Assembly: GCA_947034895.1 (NCBI GenBank)
Contig: OX344764.1
Location: forward strand, 39,248,935-39,312,934
Direction of reading: 5' to 3'
From: Rhytidiadelphus loreus
Taxonomy: Eukaryota > Streptophyta > Bryopsida > Hypnales > Hylocomiaceae
DNA: 64,000 nucleotides
The stretch's first letter is position 1; every line of letters begins with the position of its first letter. A model generated the notes under the pieces. It was given only the letters and a program-made list of their open reading frames with translations, had not been told where the DNA came from and did no database searches. Shown here piece after piece: positions 12,378-24,365 of this stretch. The position numbers and the translations under genes were made by a program.

Positions 12378-13277
12378 TACTCCCTTTGTCTCAAAATAGA
12401 TCCGTGGTTTCTCAAAAAAGGTTAGATTAATACATAAGGTGTTCTTATTTGGACAAGAATGTGTAGTTATTGCAACCTCTATTCATCTTCAACTAGCGGG
12501 TGTCAATGTTTCAAAGTTTGTGGCCCTAGAGGTCATGTTGAAAATTGGCACCAAAATTGTCAGTTTTTTTCAATTCAACAAAATTGCTCTAGTGCATTGA
12601 ACTATGTTTGATTGAGACTTCAAGTGATTGAACCATTGGAAGGATGTGAACCATCTTCTAAAACTCTCCCAAAGGACATTCACTCTTTGATTGATGCCAC
12701 AAAGAAAGCTTTGTGGAACATTGACAAATAAAAGTTGAACAACATTTTCCTCTCTTAGAAGCAATGCATGGTTCACACAATCACTACCAACTGTTGCACA
12801 TGGGCAAGGACAAGTTGCAACGTATAGGGCAATGCCCGAGGAGGAGGGCATTTTGGGAAAAAAAGGGCTAATGAGGAGGGCAGAGCCCGACGAGGAGGCA
12901 ATTTTTTTCCCAAAATGCCTGTCGATGAGAAGCATTGACTGGCGTAAATCATGAGCAGGAAAATCGAAGTTGGATGAAACACTTGGGATGAAAAAACAAA
13001 GTTGAATGAAGAATCCATAATGCTCAATTACACGGGCAAACCCACGTAATCGGGCATTACGGATTATTGCACCGTAGAACTTTCCCAAGAAATGAACGGC
13101 AATTTCCTGGAAGTGGTTTACGTTGATGCAAATTGACAATCACTCTGTAGTGCTTGGATTGATGACACCATCATGCCGCCCATAGTTTCATTTAGGTAGA
13201 CCATTAAAACATCGAACTTAATTTTGAGACAAACAATTTTCTGCAACCTTGGATTTATTTTGAGATATAGGAGAGTA
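12378..13277 (+). mobile_element. Mariner-like (Stowaway-related) element with transposase relic
   Basis: TA-flanked element with termini CTCCCTTTGTCTCAAAAT (left) and the complement of CTCTCCTATATCTCAAAAT (right), the 'CTCCCT' type typical of plant mariner/Stowaway elements. On the plus strand about 12662-12840 encodes, in two frames, pieces matching the conserved C-terminus of plant mariner-like transposases: KLNNIFLS, then after a frameshift HMGKDKLQRIGQ. Stops (TAA, TAG) and the frameshift show it is dead. The 189-codon minus-strand ORF across the same DNA is a shadow. A short GAGGAGG-containing local repeat sits at 12830-12900. Confidence 0.7.
12662..12840 (+). pseudogene. Mariner-like transposase C-terminal fragment
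   Basis: Reading plus-strand frames gives DIHSLIDATKKALWNIDK, a TAA stop, KLNNIFLS, a TAG stop, then in a shifted frame HMGKDKLQRIGQ. In plant mariner-like transposases the last ~60 residues have this order (acidic/aromatic stretch, NNIFLSLQ-type motif, HMGK-type motif). The catalytic DD39D core is not present in readable form. Confidence 0.6.
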
Positions 13278-14015
13278 TCAGCCTTCCACTTTGAGATTGC
13301 ATAAAAAATCTTCCTTGAATCTCAACTTCTATGATTTTTCTACCCAAAGATCTCTCCAAAGCTCCTTGCATCTACCAAAAATCACGCACTCCTAAATACG
13401 TTAAAAATGCCTCTAAGTGACGTAAGTGACGTAAATGCCACACTTCTGAAGTTGAAATTCCAGTTTGAATTACGGTATTTATTTCACTGGAAGGTCACAG
13501 CTTTTCCAAAAGGAAAGGGCGCATACCGTTACGACGTCACATAAATTCAGTCCCACGTGAGGAATGTCGGGGAGCCACGGAAGCTGTGTGAAACATACCG
13601 CGGTAGTTGTTGAAAGAGGTTGGAAGGAGGTACAATATCCCAAAGGGAAAACTCTAAGTTCCAAATTCTCGTTGCACCAACAGTTTTCAGGAACTGATCA
13701 TAAGAGTTCACTCATTTGAATACTCTTGAATAACACTAAATATGGGTATTACATTGCTTCACACTTGTTCTGCAATCTCTACAAAGTGAAGATCTCAGCA
13801 TGAAGTAAATAGGCAATTATGCAAATGCCCTTATCTGATATTGTTGTGTATCTATTGATGTTCGTAACAGTCCAGAGAACCCTTGTTGAGCGCCCTCTGA
13901 ATTCGCAAGAAAAATAAATCCCTAACACATGAAAAAGAATCTTTGTTCAGCATCAAATTGAAGTGGCAGCTCTTCAAGTCAATAAGCCATTGTCTTCATA
14001 GGTAAGAGTGAGATT
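13278..14015. other. Intergenic sequence
   Basis: Composition is closer to that of genes than of the flanking repeats, but no ORF or splice-compatible exon could be supported. Possibly upstream sequence of the unidentified ORFs at 14441-15392. Confidence 0.3.
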
Positions 14016-14247
14016 TTACCCTGAAGGACCCAGTCCAAATCGGGCCTCATGTTTTTTAGTAGTTTACAGTAGGTCATCTAGAAATTTTCATTCCTCCAAT
14101 CTTATCTGTTCTTTGACCAACAAGTGAAATGTTCTTCATTGATTCTGGACATATAAAATTTGACTCCAACTGAATTGTGTTTCTCACAACATGATCAATC
14201 AAATTGGTCATACTTCCAAGGATGAATGAATCATGAATCCCTGGTCT
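14016..14247. mobile_element. TTAA-type element of the intron-associated subfamily
   Basis: The left end is TTAC-CCTGAAGGACCCAG; the interior contains ACATGATCAATCAAATTGGT, shared with the copies in introns at 28548-28766 and (inverted) 31270-31624, 57805-58009 and 58561-58779. The right end (about 14247) is eroded. It lies just upstream of two coding-like ORFs and might itself be in an intron of that gene. Confidence 0.5.
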
Positions 14248-14440
14248 AGCTTCCAAGGATGAATTTCACTTGATTTGGCATGACTTTGCTTTAAATAACT
14301 CTTAATTGGCACTATTCTCAAAAGTGCCATGCCATTACTAAAGAATGTTATGCCTGAGCTCGATATGCCTGACATTCTAAACCCGCTCAATAAATAAGAT
14401 AAGTCTGGGATAAATAGGTTCAGGAACTGTACCTAAGAAA

Positions 14441-14818
14441 ATGAGTTCAGCCTGGCGAGACAAAGATAGTCCATGCAAGGATGACAAAAACACCTGTCGG
14501 TGGAGTTCCACCGAGAATCAGACCCACTCCCCGTTTGGGAGCAGGGTTCGGGAAACCGATGTCCGCGCTTCATCAATTCTGGTGTGCTCTCAACAATCTG
14601 GTGAGCCTTGTGCCGGTCCCCCCGACTGGGCCAACCACCCATGCCTCAAAGGCATCCCTCCCCAGGACCGACGTGCCTTTCGAGAGATGAAAATCACCGA
14701 ATGGATGGACGGACACGTCTCCAGAACGCCAGGCGAGAGCTTTTGTGGCTACCTCATCCGTTGCATTGCAGCTGCGGAGCAAGTGCTGAAAATGCAAAAG
14801 AAGGTGCCAGTGATGTAG
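14441..14818 (+). CDS. Uncharacterised ORF, coding-like (possible exon)
   Basis: A 125-codon open frame (ATG 14441, TAG 14816-14818) in a GC-richer island than its surroundings. The C-terminal half looks protein-like (CLKGIPPQDRRAFREMKI, then a hydrophobic/Cys stretch GYLIRCIAAAEQVLKM). An overlapping frame at 14481-14690 is also open, so the reading frame is not certain. GT sites such as gtgagc after 14600 could be splice donors. I recognise no domain. Together with 15090-15392 it may form one small gene. Confidence 0.3.
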   Translation: MSSAWRDKDSPCKDDKNTCRWSSTENQTHSPFGSRVRETDVRASSILVCSQQSGEPCAGPPDWANHPCLKGIPPQDRRAFREMKITEWMDGHVSRTPGESFCGYLIRCIAAAEQVLKMQKKVPVM

Positions 14819-15089
14819 TTTTTGTATGTTTTCAAAATTAGCAGAATACTACAGCCTCTAACTTGTGATAGCCCCTTTGGTAGAGCATTCTAGATTCATC
14901 AATAAATTTGTAGCTGCTTACTATAGTTGGTACTTTTCAACTAATTCGGCATTTTGAAAGGCAAATCCTTCGCTTTAGGCTAATTGCCACCAAATCCTAC
15001 AGAGTGATTCATTTAGGGGAGAAATTAGCCAAGGATTGTTGTCGTCTGACTATTTGGCTAAAATTGCTGCAAATGATTTTCACTGAAAG

Positions 15090-15392
15090 GTGCACATTGG
15101 GGATGACTACCTACACCACCTGGACAAGCTGGTGTTCAAGCTGTTCTATGGGGCAAGAATAGCGCAGCAAAGGCATGGGATGAAGTGGGGGGTAGGGACG
15201 GAGGAGCTGGTGTTGCAGCTTCTGAGGGAGGAATGCGCGTACCTGGTCAGTCAGGACATGTTGAAGTTGGACCCCAAGAAGTTCAACTCGCCCAAGACCC
15301 CGGCCTGGCCTAACCGTGAAGACGTGGCCCTCCACACCGCACAACATGTCCCTGACAGCGTTGTCAACTTCGCAGAAATGGACTCTCGATAG
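15090..15392 (+). CDS. Uncharacterised ORF, coding-like (possible exon)
   Basis: An open frame of about 100 codons ending TAG 15390-15392. The listed start is not an ATG (the frame opens with a GTG), so this is probably an internal or last exon, entered at an AG acceptor near 15090. The peptide has mixed composition with amphipathic stretches (DKLVFKLFYGARIAQQRHGM, then EELVLQLLREECAYLV), unlike chance AT-rich frames nearby. No family recognised. The facing 78-codon minus ORF is its shadow. Confidence 0.35.
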   Translation: MHIGDDYLHHLDKLVFKLFYGARIAQQRHGMKWGVGTEELVLQLLREECAYLVSQDMLKLDPKKFNSPKTPAWPNREDVALHTAQHVPDSVVNFAEMDSR

Positions 15393-15668
15393 GCCACACG
15401 GGATCTAGATCAAAATTAGTGTCCAGTAGCAGTCTTAATATTTTAGTTAACCAAAACAGTGTAGTTAAACAACTTCATCCGGGAAGTGGAGACCGTCCTT
15501 CATAATGATCAGTGACAACAGAAATCCCTTTTCTACTGACTAAATGGAATCCTTGAAGTAGCCATGAGAATTGAAGAATAAGGCACTCTTTATTTACAAC
15601 ATGAATCGATTAGACACTCCAAAGGGAAAATCAACGTGAATTGATTGACATCTCATTAACACTAGAAC

Positions 15669-18600
15669 CTACAGCTTCCAAAAGAGACCCTTGTATTTTA
15701 AGCACCCTGCCATGAAACAGGCGAAAAGGATTTCGCAGAGCACATCGGCGAGCTTGGCCCATCTTCGGGACTGAATGAGATTCTCAAATACCAGCTCAAC
15801 AAGGTCCACCTGTGCACCACAGTACAATGCAACTCCTGTTTAGTCTAAGCTAGCGAAATTTGACAGAACTCGATGGTGTTCAAGGGCCTGCTTATGCCAT
15901 GGCCCATGCTCCACTATCCAGGCAACCTGTCAATCCACCCCAATAACACACAAACGTCCCATCACTCAGACCCTATCTTAGCAGGAACATATGCCCTTTA
16001 GCAGTGATTTGTCAATGTAGCAATAAAATATACATGTAGGTTGCATTACAATTGTCAAGTAGCTTCTCCACTCATGCAAGATTTTAGGGTAGTGACAACT
16101 AATTGCGGACCTTACCCAGAAGCGATCCCTATAGATTCTTATACTGAACATGCGAGCCTAGGGTTTAGGATTTAGGGCTTTGCAAACACCCACAGTCAGC
16201 ACTATGAAAATTCAGTCCATTCATAGTGTCAAAAAATTACATGCTAAGATGCGTCATAATCATCTTTTGATTGCCAACAAGACCCGCAATAAATTGAAGC
16301 AGTCTAATAATAGGAACCATCCATTGATGCTTATTGGACACTTTTAAATGTACATAATACAAATCTTAGTGTGCAATATGCGACTCTCTCCACGTCTTTT
16401 CTAGTGTGATTGTAGTTTAGGTACTATTTTGAGGGTTCATAGAAAGAGTTTATTAATAATTTTACGCTAGCATGGTTGTCCAATATTAGTTAATTCTTTT
16501 GTGATTCGCTACAATGGTGAAAACAGTTGCTCATCAATTTACAGGACAGGTTTGGGACTAAGAGCAGGTTATTTCAATCAAAACTACTCAGAGAGTGACT
16601 CGATCTATAAACTGAAGTGGAAGTAGAGAGAGTTGAAAATTAGTGATGAACGGGTTTTACCAAGTTATTTTCTGGTTTTTTCCAGTACAGTCCTTGTAGC
16701 GCAGCAGGGAAAACTCCTTCCGCGACTAAAACATACATGAGCAGTGCATTCTGGCCTAACCATTCCAGTAAAAGTGTCGGATATCTCCAACTGTGGACAT
16801 CCACCTGCGCATAGTTCAATAAAACCCAGGCAAGTTTAGAGGATGGCCAATTTTAGATGATTATTCTCAACATGACTCACAGGAAGTTCATTCGTTACAT
16901 CTACAATTTTTTGCAAGATAAAAGTAATTCTTGAATGGTGAAAAATGCTGCCTACTTCAGCCACTACCGTAAACTAACGAGAAAAAGCCAAGATCTGCGC
17001 CGTAACTTTAGTAGCTGCATGTTCTTTCAAAGAAAAGAACTAATCGTACTAATCACGAAGAAACGTGTTTCAATAATCGAGTGAGAACAGAAGAATTGCG
17101 AATACCAGAAGATAGAAGCCTGTAAAGACAACTCCTGCGGCACCCCCTGTAAAAAGCATATAGCTGACACTGTAGATCGGCTTGTTGAATGGCATACCTG
17201 CAACACAACATCTCGTATGTTAGCAACTCGGAACTTGGAGTCCTACATGAAACATTCCATTTTCCGTGCAGAAAAAGCACAAACCCTTCTATCCATGCAA
17301 CACATGCAATAAGTGGTTCCTTTCTATGGCCTTCTAAGTTCAAGATGTGTGTCTTTACAATGTGCAAGTCATAAGACAAACCTTTCACAACCAATTAGAC
17401 AATATCACCTATCTCAACTAATCATCCCGCCACCCTAATGTACTTCTATCTTATTAGTTACACATTATCTTAACCCCTGAAGGATCTTGGGGTACGAAAT
17501 AAAACTTAGATGTATTATAATACTACCTCTGTTTCTGAAAAAGACCCATGTTTCCTTTGTAAAATAAAAAGGAAACCCGGGTCTTTTTCAGAAACAGAGG
17601 GAGTACGAGATTTCCCTAATTATGATGGACTTACCTCTGAGAGAAAATGTGAGGTACAGTGAGAAGAAATTATTTGTACAATCAAGGTCAAAAAATTGTT
17701 TAAAATCTTTGTCAAAATAATTTAGAAGCATGAAACTCTGACTAATCATAATATATATAAAGTCTATACCGTAGTAGCGAACCTCGTTCGCCAATAGTTA
17801 ATAATAGAATAGAAAATAGAAAATATGCAAAACCTTACAAGCGCTTACAGATGAACTTTTGGAACATCAGAACCCAGACCTTAGGGCAACAGATTGAATG
17901 CGTAGCCATGATATCTCCATCACTTTTACTTAGCATTGCACATTTTTAATACTTTCTTGAAACAGTGATGAAATTGTAGGAAATTTTCAAAATAAGCCTG
18001 ATAAGAGGCTTTCATCCAAATAAAGAAATAATTCATCACTCCAATGACAAACCAGCCTATCATATCTAGGAGTTTAAATATGATATTATTGGTTAGAATT
18101 ATGTTTTCTACTACAGTTCAAATAAAATTGGAAATTGATGGCAAGGGTATTAAAACCTTCCCTAAATAGTGATTTTTTAAACATTGAACAATTTGAAATC
18201 TTTTCCACACACAAAACTAATTGCACCAATCTAGATTCAAAGTGTCTTATTTTTAATTAACGTGAATTCGAAGAACAAAATATATATATATAGAAGAAAG
18301 ATGAAAATTTGCCACCTGGTGGCTTCTCCTATAAAGCCTGCAACCATAATATGATTGCGTGGGCTTTAAGGGGTTGAAAGAAAATCCAGATGAGAAGCCA
18401 TTATATCACTATGTCATCAACAGCTCACCTAACAGGTGAAGAAAAACGCCCGTCATAAGCAGAGTCACAGACACGGCAATCCAATCCCACATCCTTGCAA
18501 GATGTTCCTGATCATCCCCATTAAAGCCAAGTTAGAAGCGAGTCTGAGGAACATTCTGGTAAGACCTGCCAAACATGAATCTATATGACGTTTGAAAATT

Positions 18601-21600
18601 ACATGAGATTCAAATGCTTGAAGCTAGGTTAAACCTTGCGATGGACGAGAACATGGCCGAAGTGTAGCCCCAAGAAACAGCTGCCGATTGCTGACAAAGA
18701 GCTGCAAGCGTAGGACGGCACCAGTAAGTACTCTAGATTTAGCTGAAACTCATCCAAAGGAAGTGTTCTAAATTCTTATTTCACCCAAAAAACAGACGGG
18801 CCAAGGCTTAAAAATTTGAAGAAAGGTCTGACAACACATGCATATCAACAGTTTAAGTACATAGAGACTTCAAGGGCTTACCTCAGAAGGCCTTCAGGAT
18901 CAAAAGGAGCTTTGCACCAATCAGGAGCATCCAAAGGAAGGGGTCCATAGTCTGGGGAGTTTACACTGCAAGACTGGAACCAAATATCCCCCCGTTCAAA
19001 TGGGTATACAATAAATACCATCAAAATTTTGAGCATTTAGCCAACTGCAGATAACGACGTGTAAGAGAGATCTCAAAGAAGATCAGAAGGGAAGGAATGA
19101 ACAATAGTCTTGCTGGATTGAACCAGAGCAAGAACGCAGAATGAAGGTTGATTTACAGGACAGGACAAAAAGGACAAGAAATATCTGCCCAAGAGTTGGG
19201 TTAATTGGCCAAGGGCGTGGTAAAGAAAACGCATTAGCAAAGAGAAATTCTCTTTACGTCAAGGAAATTTCTAGAAGACTACTTTCTAGTCTTCCATCAA
19301 TTGAATTGATGGATTTAAATGAAATATATTGTTTCTACCTGCAAGGGGAGAGCCTACGCAATGGTTCAAAAATAAGAAAAAGTTCTGGTGTCCAATATAA
19401 ATGAGACGTGTATTGAAAGGAATGAACTTCTTCTAATGGTTAATAGAATTGTAACATAGGTTTTAGGAATAGTGGCATTCCAGGATCAAATTGGCAATCG
19501 CTAAACAGAAAATTACACTGAGGATTATATGGAAAGAGGCACATGAAATGAAAATTACAAATTTCTATTTGGAGGTAAAGATACTTGCGATAAGTGCTTC
19601 TTTCCCCTTGTCCTGCGTCCCGTAGTGTTCAGCAGCCCTCAAGACAAAGAGAACAAATTCAAAAATGGAAGACTAGAGAGGTGTTGCAATGTACCGGAGT
19701 ACGTCTAAACATTGGCTTTTGGTACAGATGCGGTAAGCCCAAGATGGTACGATCCAAGTAGCCCACAGCATTACAGGAAGGTCCAATGTCACCCCTCACT
19801 CCACAGGGCACCTGAAGCAAACAGAGAGTGCAAATTAGATTATGGGATTATCCGGCACTTGAAATGTTCATAAAAAGTCCTCTTTTCATCTACATAGCTT
19901 GCCTACGCTTGTGCAGTCATCAGTAAAATCATGTGATTATAAGTTGAGCTTCAATCACGTGCAATATCTACTAAAAATTTCATAAAATTGCTTCATTTAA
20001 TTGTTGAACAACATTTAAGCTTGCAACGTTTAATAGGGTTCACAACTCCACGTCGATCAGCTGGTGGCATGTTTTCATTTGCAATACTTACGTGAAGAAT
20101 AGTCGAAGTTGAATCTGTTGTAGGGAGGATAAATTCCCAGTCCGGAACATACACTCCATACAGCAGGGACAAGTATAACACTATGATTGCAGCTGTCACC
20201 ACCCTGAAGACCCAGGGTCATCTAAAGGTAACTTTGTCAGTAAGCTCCTTACATTCTATTTCAAGGAATCTTGGAAACAAAAGAGGGCTGATGTCTTATA
20301 CCAAGATGAAAAAAAGGCAGGACACAAATACTCTAGTGTCTATGGGTCATAGCATAGTTTCATATGAAGCAATCACGGCACCTATACTGGTTCAAGTACT
20401 TTGAAGTGGGCAGGACAGCACTCACCAGTGAAGGTAGTAAATTTTGAAGATCGCAAACTTGTCATTTGAAACATCGTGATGTCTGCGTGGTGCCCATATC
20501 TCACAAAGGGCAACTATAAAGTAGGCCAGTGCTATTCTCTGCACAGAGAATTCCCACAAGTTTCACTAATCTCGCTCTTAGACAAAAACGAAGTCCATGG
20601 ACAAATAAGATTCACTACAACAGTGCCGGAGAGATAAAAAAATACCTGAAGAACGCCGCACCATCGTATGTGATCTAGGTCCACTCCATAAGAGAGATCG
20701 CGAAGACCATGAAAATAGCCACCTATACCCAAACGTATGCTGATGAACAACGGCATGACGGCATTCAAGATCTTCAAGAAAGAACAATGATACGTACTGA
20801 AGACCATAGCTGCAAAAAGATTCTTGACATAAAACCATCTCTCAACAGTGAATTCAGTGAAATTAGACTGTTTTAGGACTGATTAGATAGCATCATAAAA
20901 AAATCTTCACCAGGATTCATGGGGAGGTCTTTCTACAGTTAGAGCAACTACGGTATCTTTAGGCCTCCTCACAATGCATAGAGAGGCCTTCATATGATCA
21001 TTGTGACCATAGGGAGGACCTCCCTATTACTTATGAGGAAGATCCTCTTTATTTAGAAGTTCTTAAAAACATTACTACAAACCATGGTTCCCCTTATAAA
21101 ACTCTTGGAACAACAATCAATTCAGCATCAACTGCCGTAAAAATACCTTGAATGACAAGTCCCACTATTACAAGCTTGACAGTTCGGCCAAGTGCCTTTC
21201 GTGATGCCGCCTTCTTGTTGCCAGTCCTTTTCTGCAGGCATCAGGTTCAGCATCAACAATCAAGGATGTAGACTGCTCACCATTCAAACCTAGACGAACA
21301 CTTAAGCAATCAATGTGTCAAACTTGCCAACTTACCCAGACGAGCAAAATCCATAACTTACCTTATAAGTGAGAGCAAGCGCAACACCCACTATGAATAG
21401 GAAGAATGGCATCACGAAGTCGGCCAACGTGATGCCGTTCCAGGGAGAATGATTGATAGCTGGCCAAAGGCCTCCGGCATTGTCCACAAGTATCATTACC
21501 TACATCAAAGTAGAATCAGTTAGCACAGTAGCAAATGCAAAACCACCTCAATAAAACTGCGACAGAAGTAGTATAGACCCGCCCCGTAGATCTGGCGTAT

Positions 21601-22682
21601 TATAGAGTATGGAAGGCAAAGTCCTGTCCAAAGTATAAAGGACCTTTAATTCATTTATAGAAACCTCAGGTCAATGAGATCAAGTTATAGAGGATCCATA
21701 CTGTAAAAAATTACTAGTCCCTAAGCGGAAAGACTATGAGGGTCTTGGAAGAGCACCCTGAAGTCAAGACGGAGGTCTTCATCTGCAAGGGTCTTCAAAG
21801 CATCAGGCTAGGAAGAAGAAACCCTGCAGTATGCTGAGTTTTCTCCACAAAGTTCTCAAAACTACAAGCTTTCATCCTCACCCTCGAAGGAATCCCTTGA
21901 CCTAAGAACTTCTGAATCTACCTGAAGTCCCATAACATTCCAAATTTTTCTCGAATTTTCAAATTGGAAATACCAAAAATCCAATCACTGGAAAAACATT
22001 CTTGGTTTTCCCAAGCTTTGAATTAAGGTTAGGTGCAACTCTCACACATGAAGAATGAGAGAGTACTCATTCATCGGTATGAAAGGAAAATTTCAATTCT
22101 AAGTACTCGAGAAATTAAAGCCCGAGGCATCAATAAAATCCAATGAGTACTTCAACACCAAAAAGAACCTTCCAAGCAACTTAGCTACAGTGCTGTTTTT
22201 TTGCATGAATTTTCGCCACTTTGCTACAGAGAAAACGCAAAGGCTATTTTTTGTAATGGAAATTTCCGTATGCTCTTTACAAAGTAGTCAGATTCTTGCT
22301 GTTTCCGTTTTCTCTTACAGCCAAATTTTAATTAGGATTTAAAGATATCACCGAGTATCACCCATTTATCACATGAGTACTGGAGAAATAGCTGGCTAAT
22401 TCTCCAAAATGAAAAAAAAAAATCACTGCTTAGCAACGAAAACAAAGACACTCTCAATGGCATCAGACAAGATTAGGGTTGCGAAACATCATGTTGAACC
22501 GCATCTCCTACCGCAATTGCGAGGCCACGAAACACATCCAGAGACGCCAGTCGCGTGTTCTGCGCGGCAATAGCAACAGAAACTTCCCCTCCTTCCACCA
22601 GCGGTTGCAAGAGAACAGAATCTGCCCCAACTGCCCTCGCCCCAGTCCCTTCTTCCAAGACATCCACATCCTCGCCCGCCAT
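15669..22682 (-). CDS. HGSNAT-like transmembrane acyltransferase (DUF5009/DUF1624 family)
   Basis: Thirteen exons give 475 residues with every phase matching: 22682-22512, 21499-21362, 21231-21147, 20722-20646, 20538-20426, 20203-20092, 19811-19695, 18973-18882, 18701-18635, 18507-18429, 17197-17106, 16804-16661, 15809-15669. All introns are GT-AG. Residues 44-53 read RLASLDVFRG, the N-terminal signature of heparan-alpha-glucosaminide N-acetyltransferase relatives; NHSPWNG at 73-79 holds the histidine that in the human lysosomal enzyme is acetylated (His74 here, by position). About ten hydrophobic segments follow, plus the family's luminal CGVRGDIGPSCNA and SPDYGPLPLDAP motifs; the end is GLFWKL. 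The human enzyme carries acetyl from acetyl-CoA across a membrane to a sugar amine; plants lack heparan sulfate, so the plant substrate is unknown. Two in-frame starts exist (22739 and 22682); I chose 22682 because it gives the usual short acidic tail. Confidence 0.88.
17470..18377. mobile_element. TTAA-type TIR element inside acyltransferase intron 10
   Basis: TTAA-CCCCTGAAGGATCTTGG at the left and GGGCTTTAAGGGG-TTGA at the right bracket 908 bp, almost the whole of the intron between exons 10 and 11 (17198-18428). A small Stowaway-like hairpin is nested at 17521-17605. One flank has lost its TTAA. Confidence 0.5.
17521..17605. mobile_element. Miniature Stowaway-like hairpin MITE
   Basis: An 85-bp TA-flanked hairpin: the left arm CTACCTCTGTTTCTGAAAAA and the complement of the right arm CTCCCTCTGTTTCTGAAAAA pair over about 36 bp with roughly three mismatches, leaving an AT-rich loop of about 9 nt. 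Termini and TA target match plant Stowaway/Tc1-mariner MITEs. It lies within an intron on the acyltransferase gene. Confidence 0.8.
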
Positions 22683-22739
22683 CGCCACCACTCGGCAACA
22701 AACACTGGGAATCCAAATGTGAGCGAAAAATCTACTCAA

Positions 22740-23123
22740 TCAGCTTGCAATTAAGCCATGTCCAGCTTGGTTGTGACGAATCTATGTCCCAAACAGAGCA
22801 TCACAGCATGCCCTGTTTGGGATTCAATCAACAATTTTGAAGGGACAGCAATGCAAGCAGCAGATCAATTGCAAGGTCGCGTTGTGGGGATGCCGAAATT
22901 GCAGTTGAAGATGGAGAATTTCGAAGTGAGTCCTCGGCGTTGATAACTTAATTGTTGGGCAATTGGAGGAGTCTGGAGCTCAATTCCCTGGAAACGGAGA
23001 ATTGGAAGCGTAACTGAAATCCCATTCCGTTTGAGTGTGAGATCGAATGAATGATAAACTGTACTTTGGATGAAAACTGTCACTAATAACTACAATCAAA
23101 ATCGTCCGAATACCTGTAAGCAT
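22740..23123. promoter_or_regulatory. Upstream region of the acyltransferase gene
   Basis: Non-coding interval immediately 5' of the minus-strand acyltransferase gene, bounded by a TTAA element at 23124. Presumably 5' UTR and promoter by position only; no TATA box was pinned down. Confidence 0.3.
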
Positions 23124-23328
23124 TTAACCCCTTAACCTCGAAATTTTGGCACATTTTTTATATCTTTGTACAAAAATATCATTTACTGCAATTTCTTGAA
23201 ATTGATCATTAAACTTTCTAAGATTCAAGTGTTACATTGGACGAATGAGAAGTTAGTTGGACTATACATGGCCTCCAAGCCCTCTGTTCATTGTCCAAAA
23301 TATGGACGTCGGATCTCTTAAGGGTTAA
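23124..23328. mobile_element. TTAA-flanked TIR element (copy 6)
   Basis: Ends TTAA-CCCCTTAACCTCG and CTCTTAAGGG-TTAA, total 205 bp, both TTAA flanks intact. No ORF. One of the shortest copies. Confidence 0.65.
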
Positions 23329-23536
23329 ACATGGTTCCTATTATCAAACTTATTACTAAGTTTTGTGTTGGCACTTGTTGGGAGTCAAAAGGCTATTTCA
23401 AATTGTTTTTAGTGTGCATTTTAAGGACAACATGTAAATAAATTATGATTCTTTTAGAATTTGTGTATCAAAAATCAATCTTCATGTTTCATAAGTAGAA
23501 GTTGTACATTTTAGGCAAGAGTTTTCATAGTGGGCT

Positions 23537-24077
23537 TTAACCCCTAAGCGCTCGAGCGACCATTTTATGGTCGTTGCCCAACTTTGGGTAGAATTTTCAA
23601 GCAAAAAAAAAAATTTTAATTTTTTAATTTTTTTTCTTAAGAAATTGGATTGTCTTTCAATATGTATATTCAAAACTAAGATCGCTACGGTCAAACAAAA
23701 ATTATAAGAGAAATAGCACAAAGAGTCTAGAATTGGCTAGTGTTGAAAATTTTACTATTTGGAAAAAGTATTGATGTTCTCATTACTAGATCTTATGCAT
23801 TTTTTCACAAATCAATAGAAACCACAAATTTGACCAATCAAAAAGAAATTCAAATGCTAAAGATAAAAATTGTATTTTTGGTGAATTTTTGAAGTTATAT
23901 TTTCAAAATTCATTTGAAGAGAATCTAAAAATAATTTTATAATTTTGGCCGTACCGATACTTTCTACTTTTCATGCTTCATATTATCTTTTTTGATGCAA
24001 ACTTCAAAAAAGTTATAAAACTTATATTTTATAATACATTTGTCTTTTGTTCAAACCCCTTGGACTTTTAGGGTTAA
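23537..24077. mobile_element. TTAA-flanked TIR element (copy 7)
   Basis: Ends TTAA-CCCCTAAGCGCTCGAGC and GGACTTTTAGGG-TTAA with both TTAA flanks present, 541 bp. Interior AT-rich with no transposase-like frame. Confidence 0.65.
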
Positions 24078-24365
24078 AAAGAGTTTGCAATTTTCATGAC
24101 ACGATATGAAGTTACAATCAAGTGTAACCGAGGGTCATCCAATTTTAGGATGTAGGGATCATTAGGAATTAAATGGAACAAATATTATGTGAATAAATTG
24201 TGAACTTCGGCAGCCATACATCAACCAAAATAGAAAGAATTCCAAAATTCTACATGGAAGTTTGGAATAATTATTTTTCCACAAATGCAATTCTTATTAG
24301 CCTACATGAATTTTGAAGAAAGGCTCTTAAAAAGAGGGGGAGGTTTATTTTATGATTCTTGGAAA

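Noticed and set aside
12570..13139. 189-codon minus-strand ORF
   Set aside because: It lies antisense to a recognisable mariner transposase relic and has no domain; the opposite strand explains the sequence better.
19141..19404. 87-codon ORF in an acyltransferase intron
   Set aside because: No domain, no splice support, antisense within an intron.
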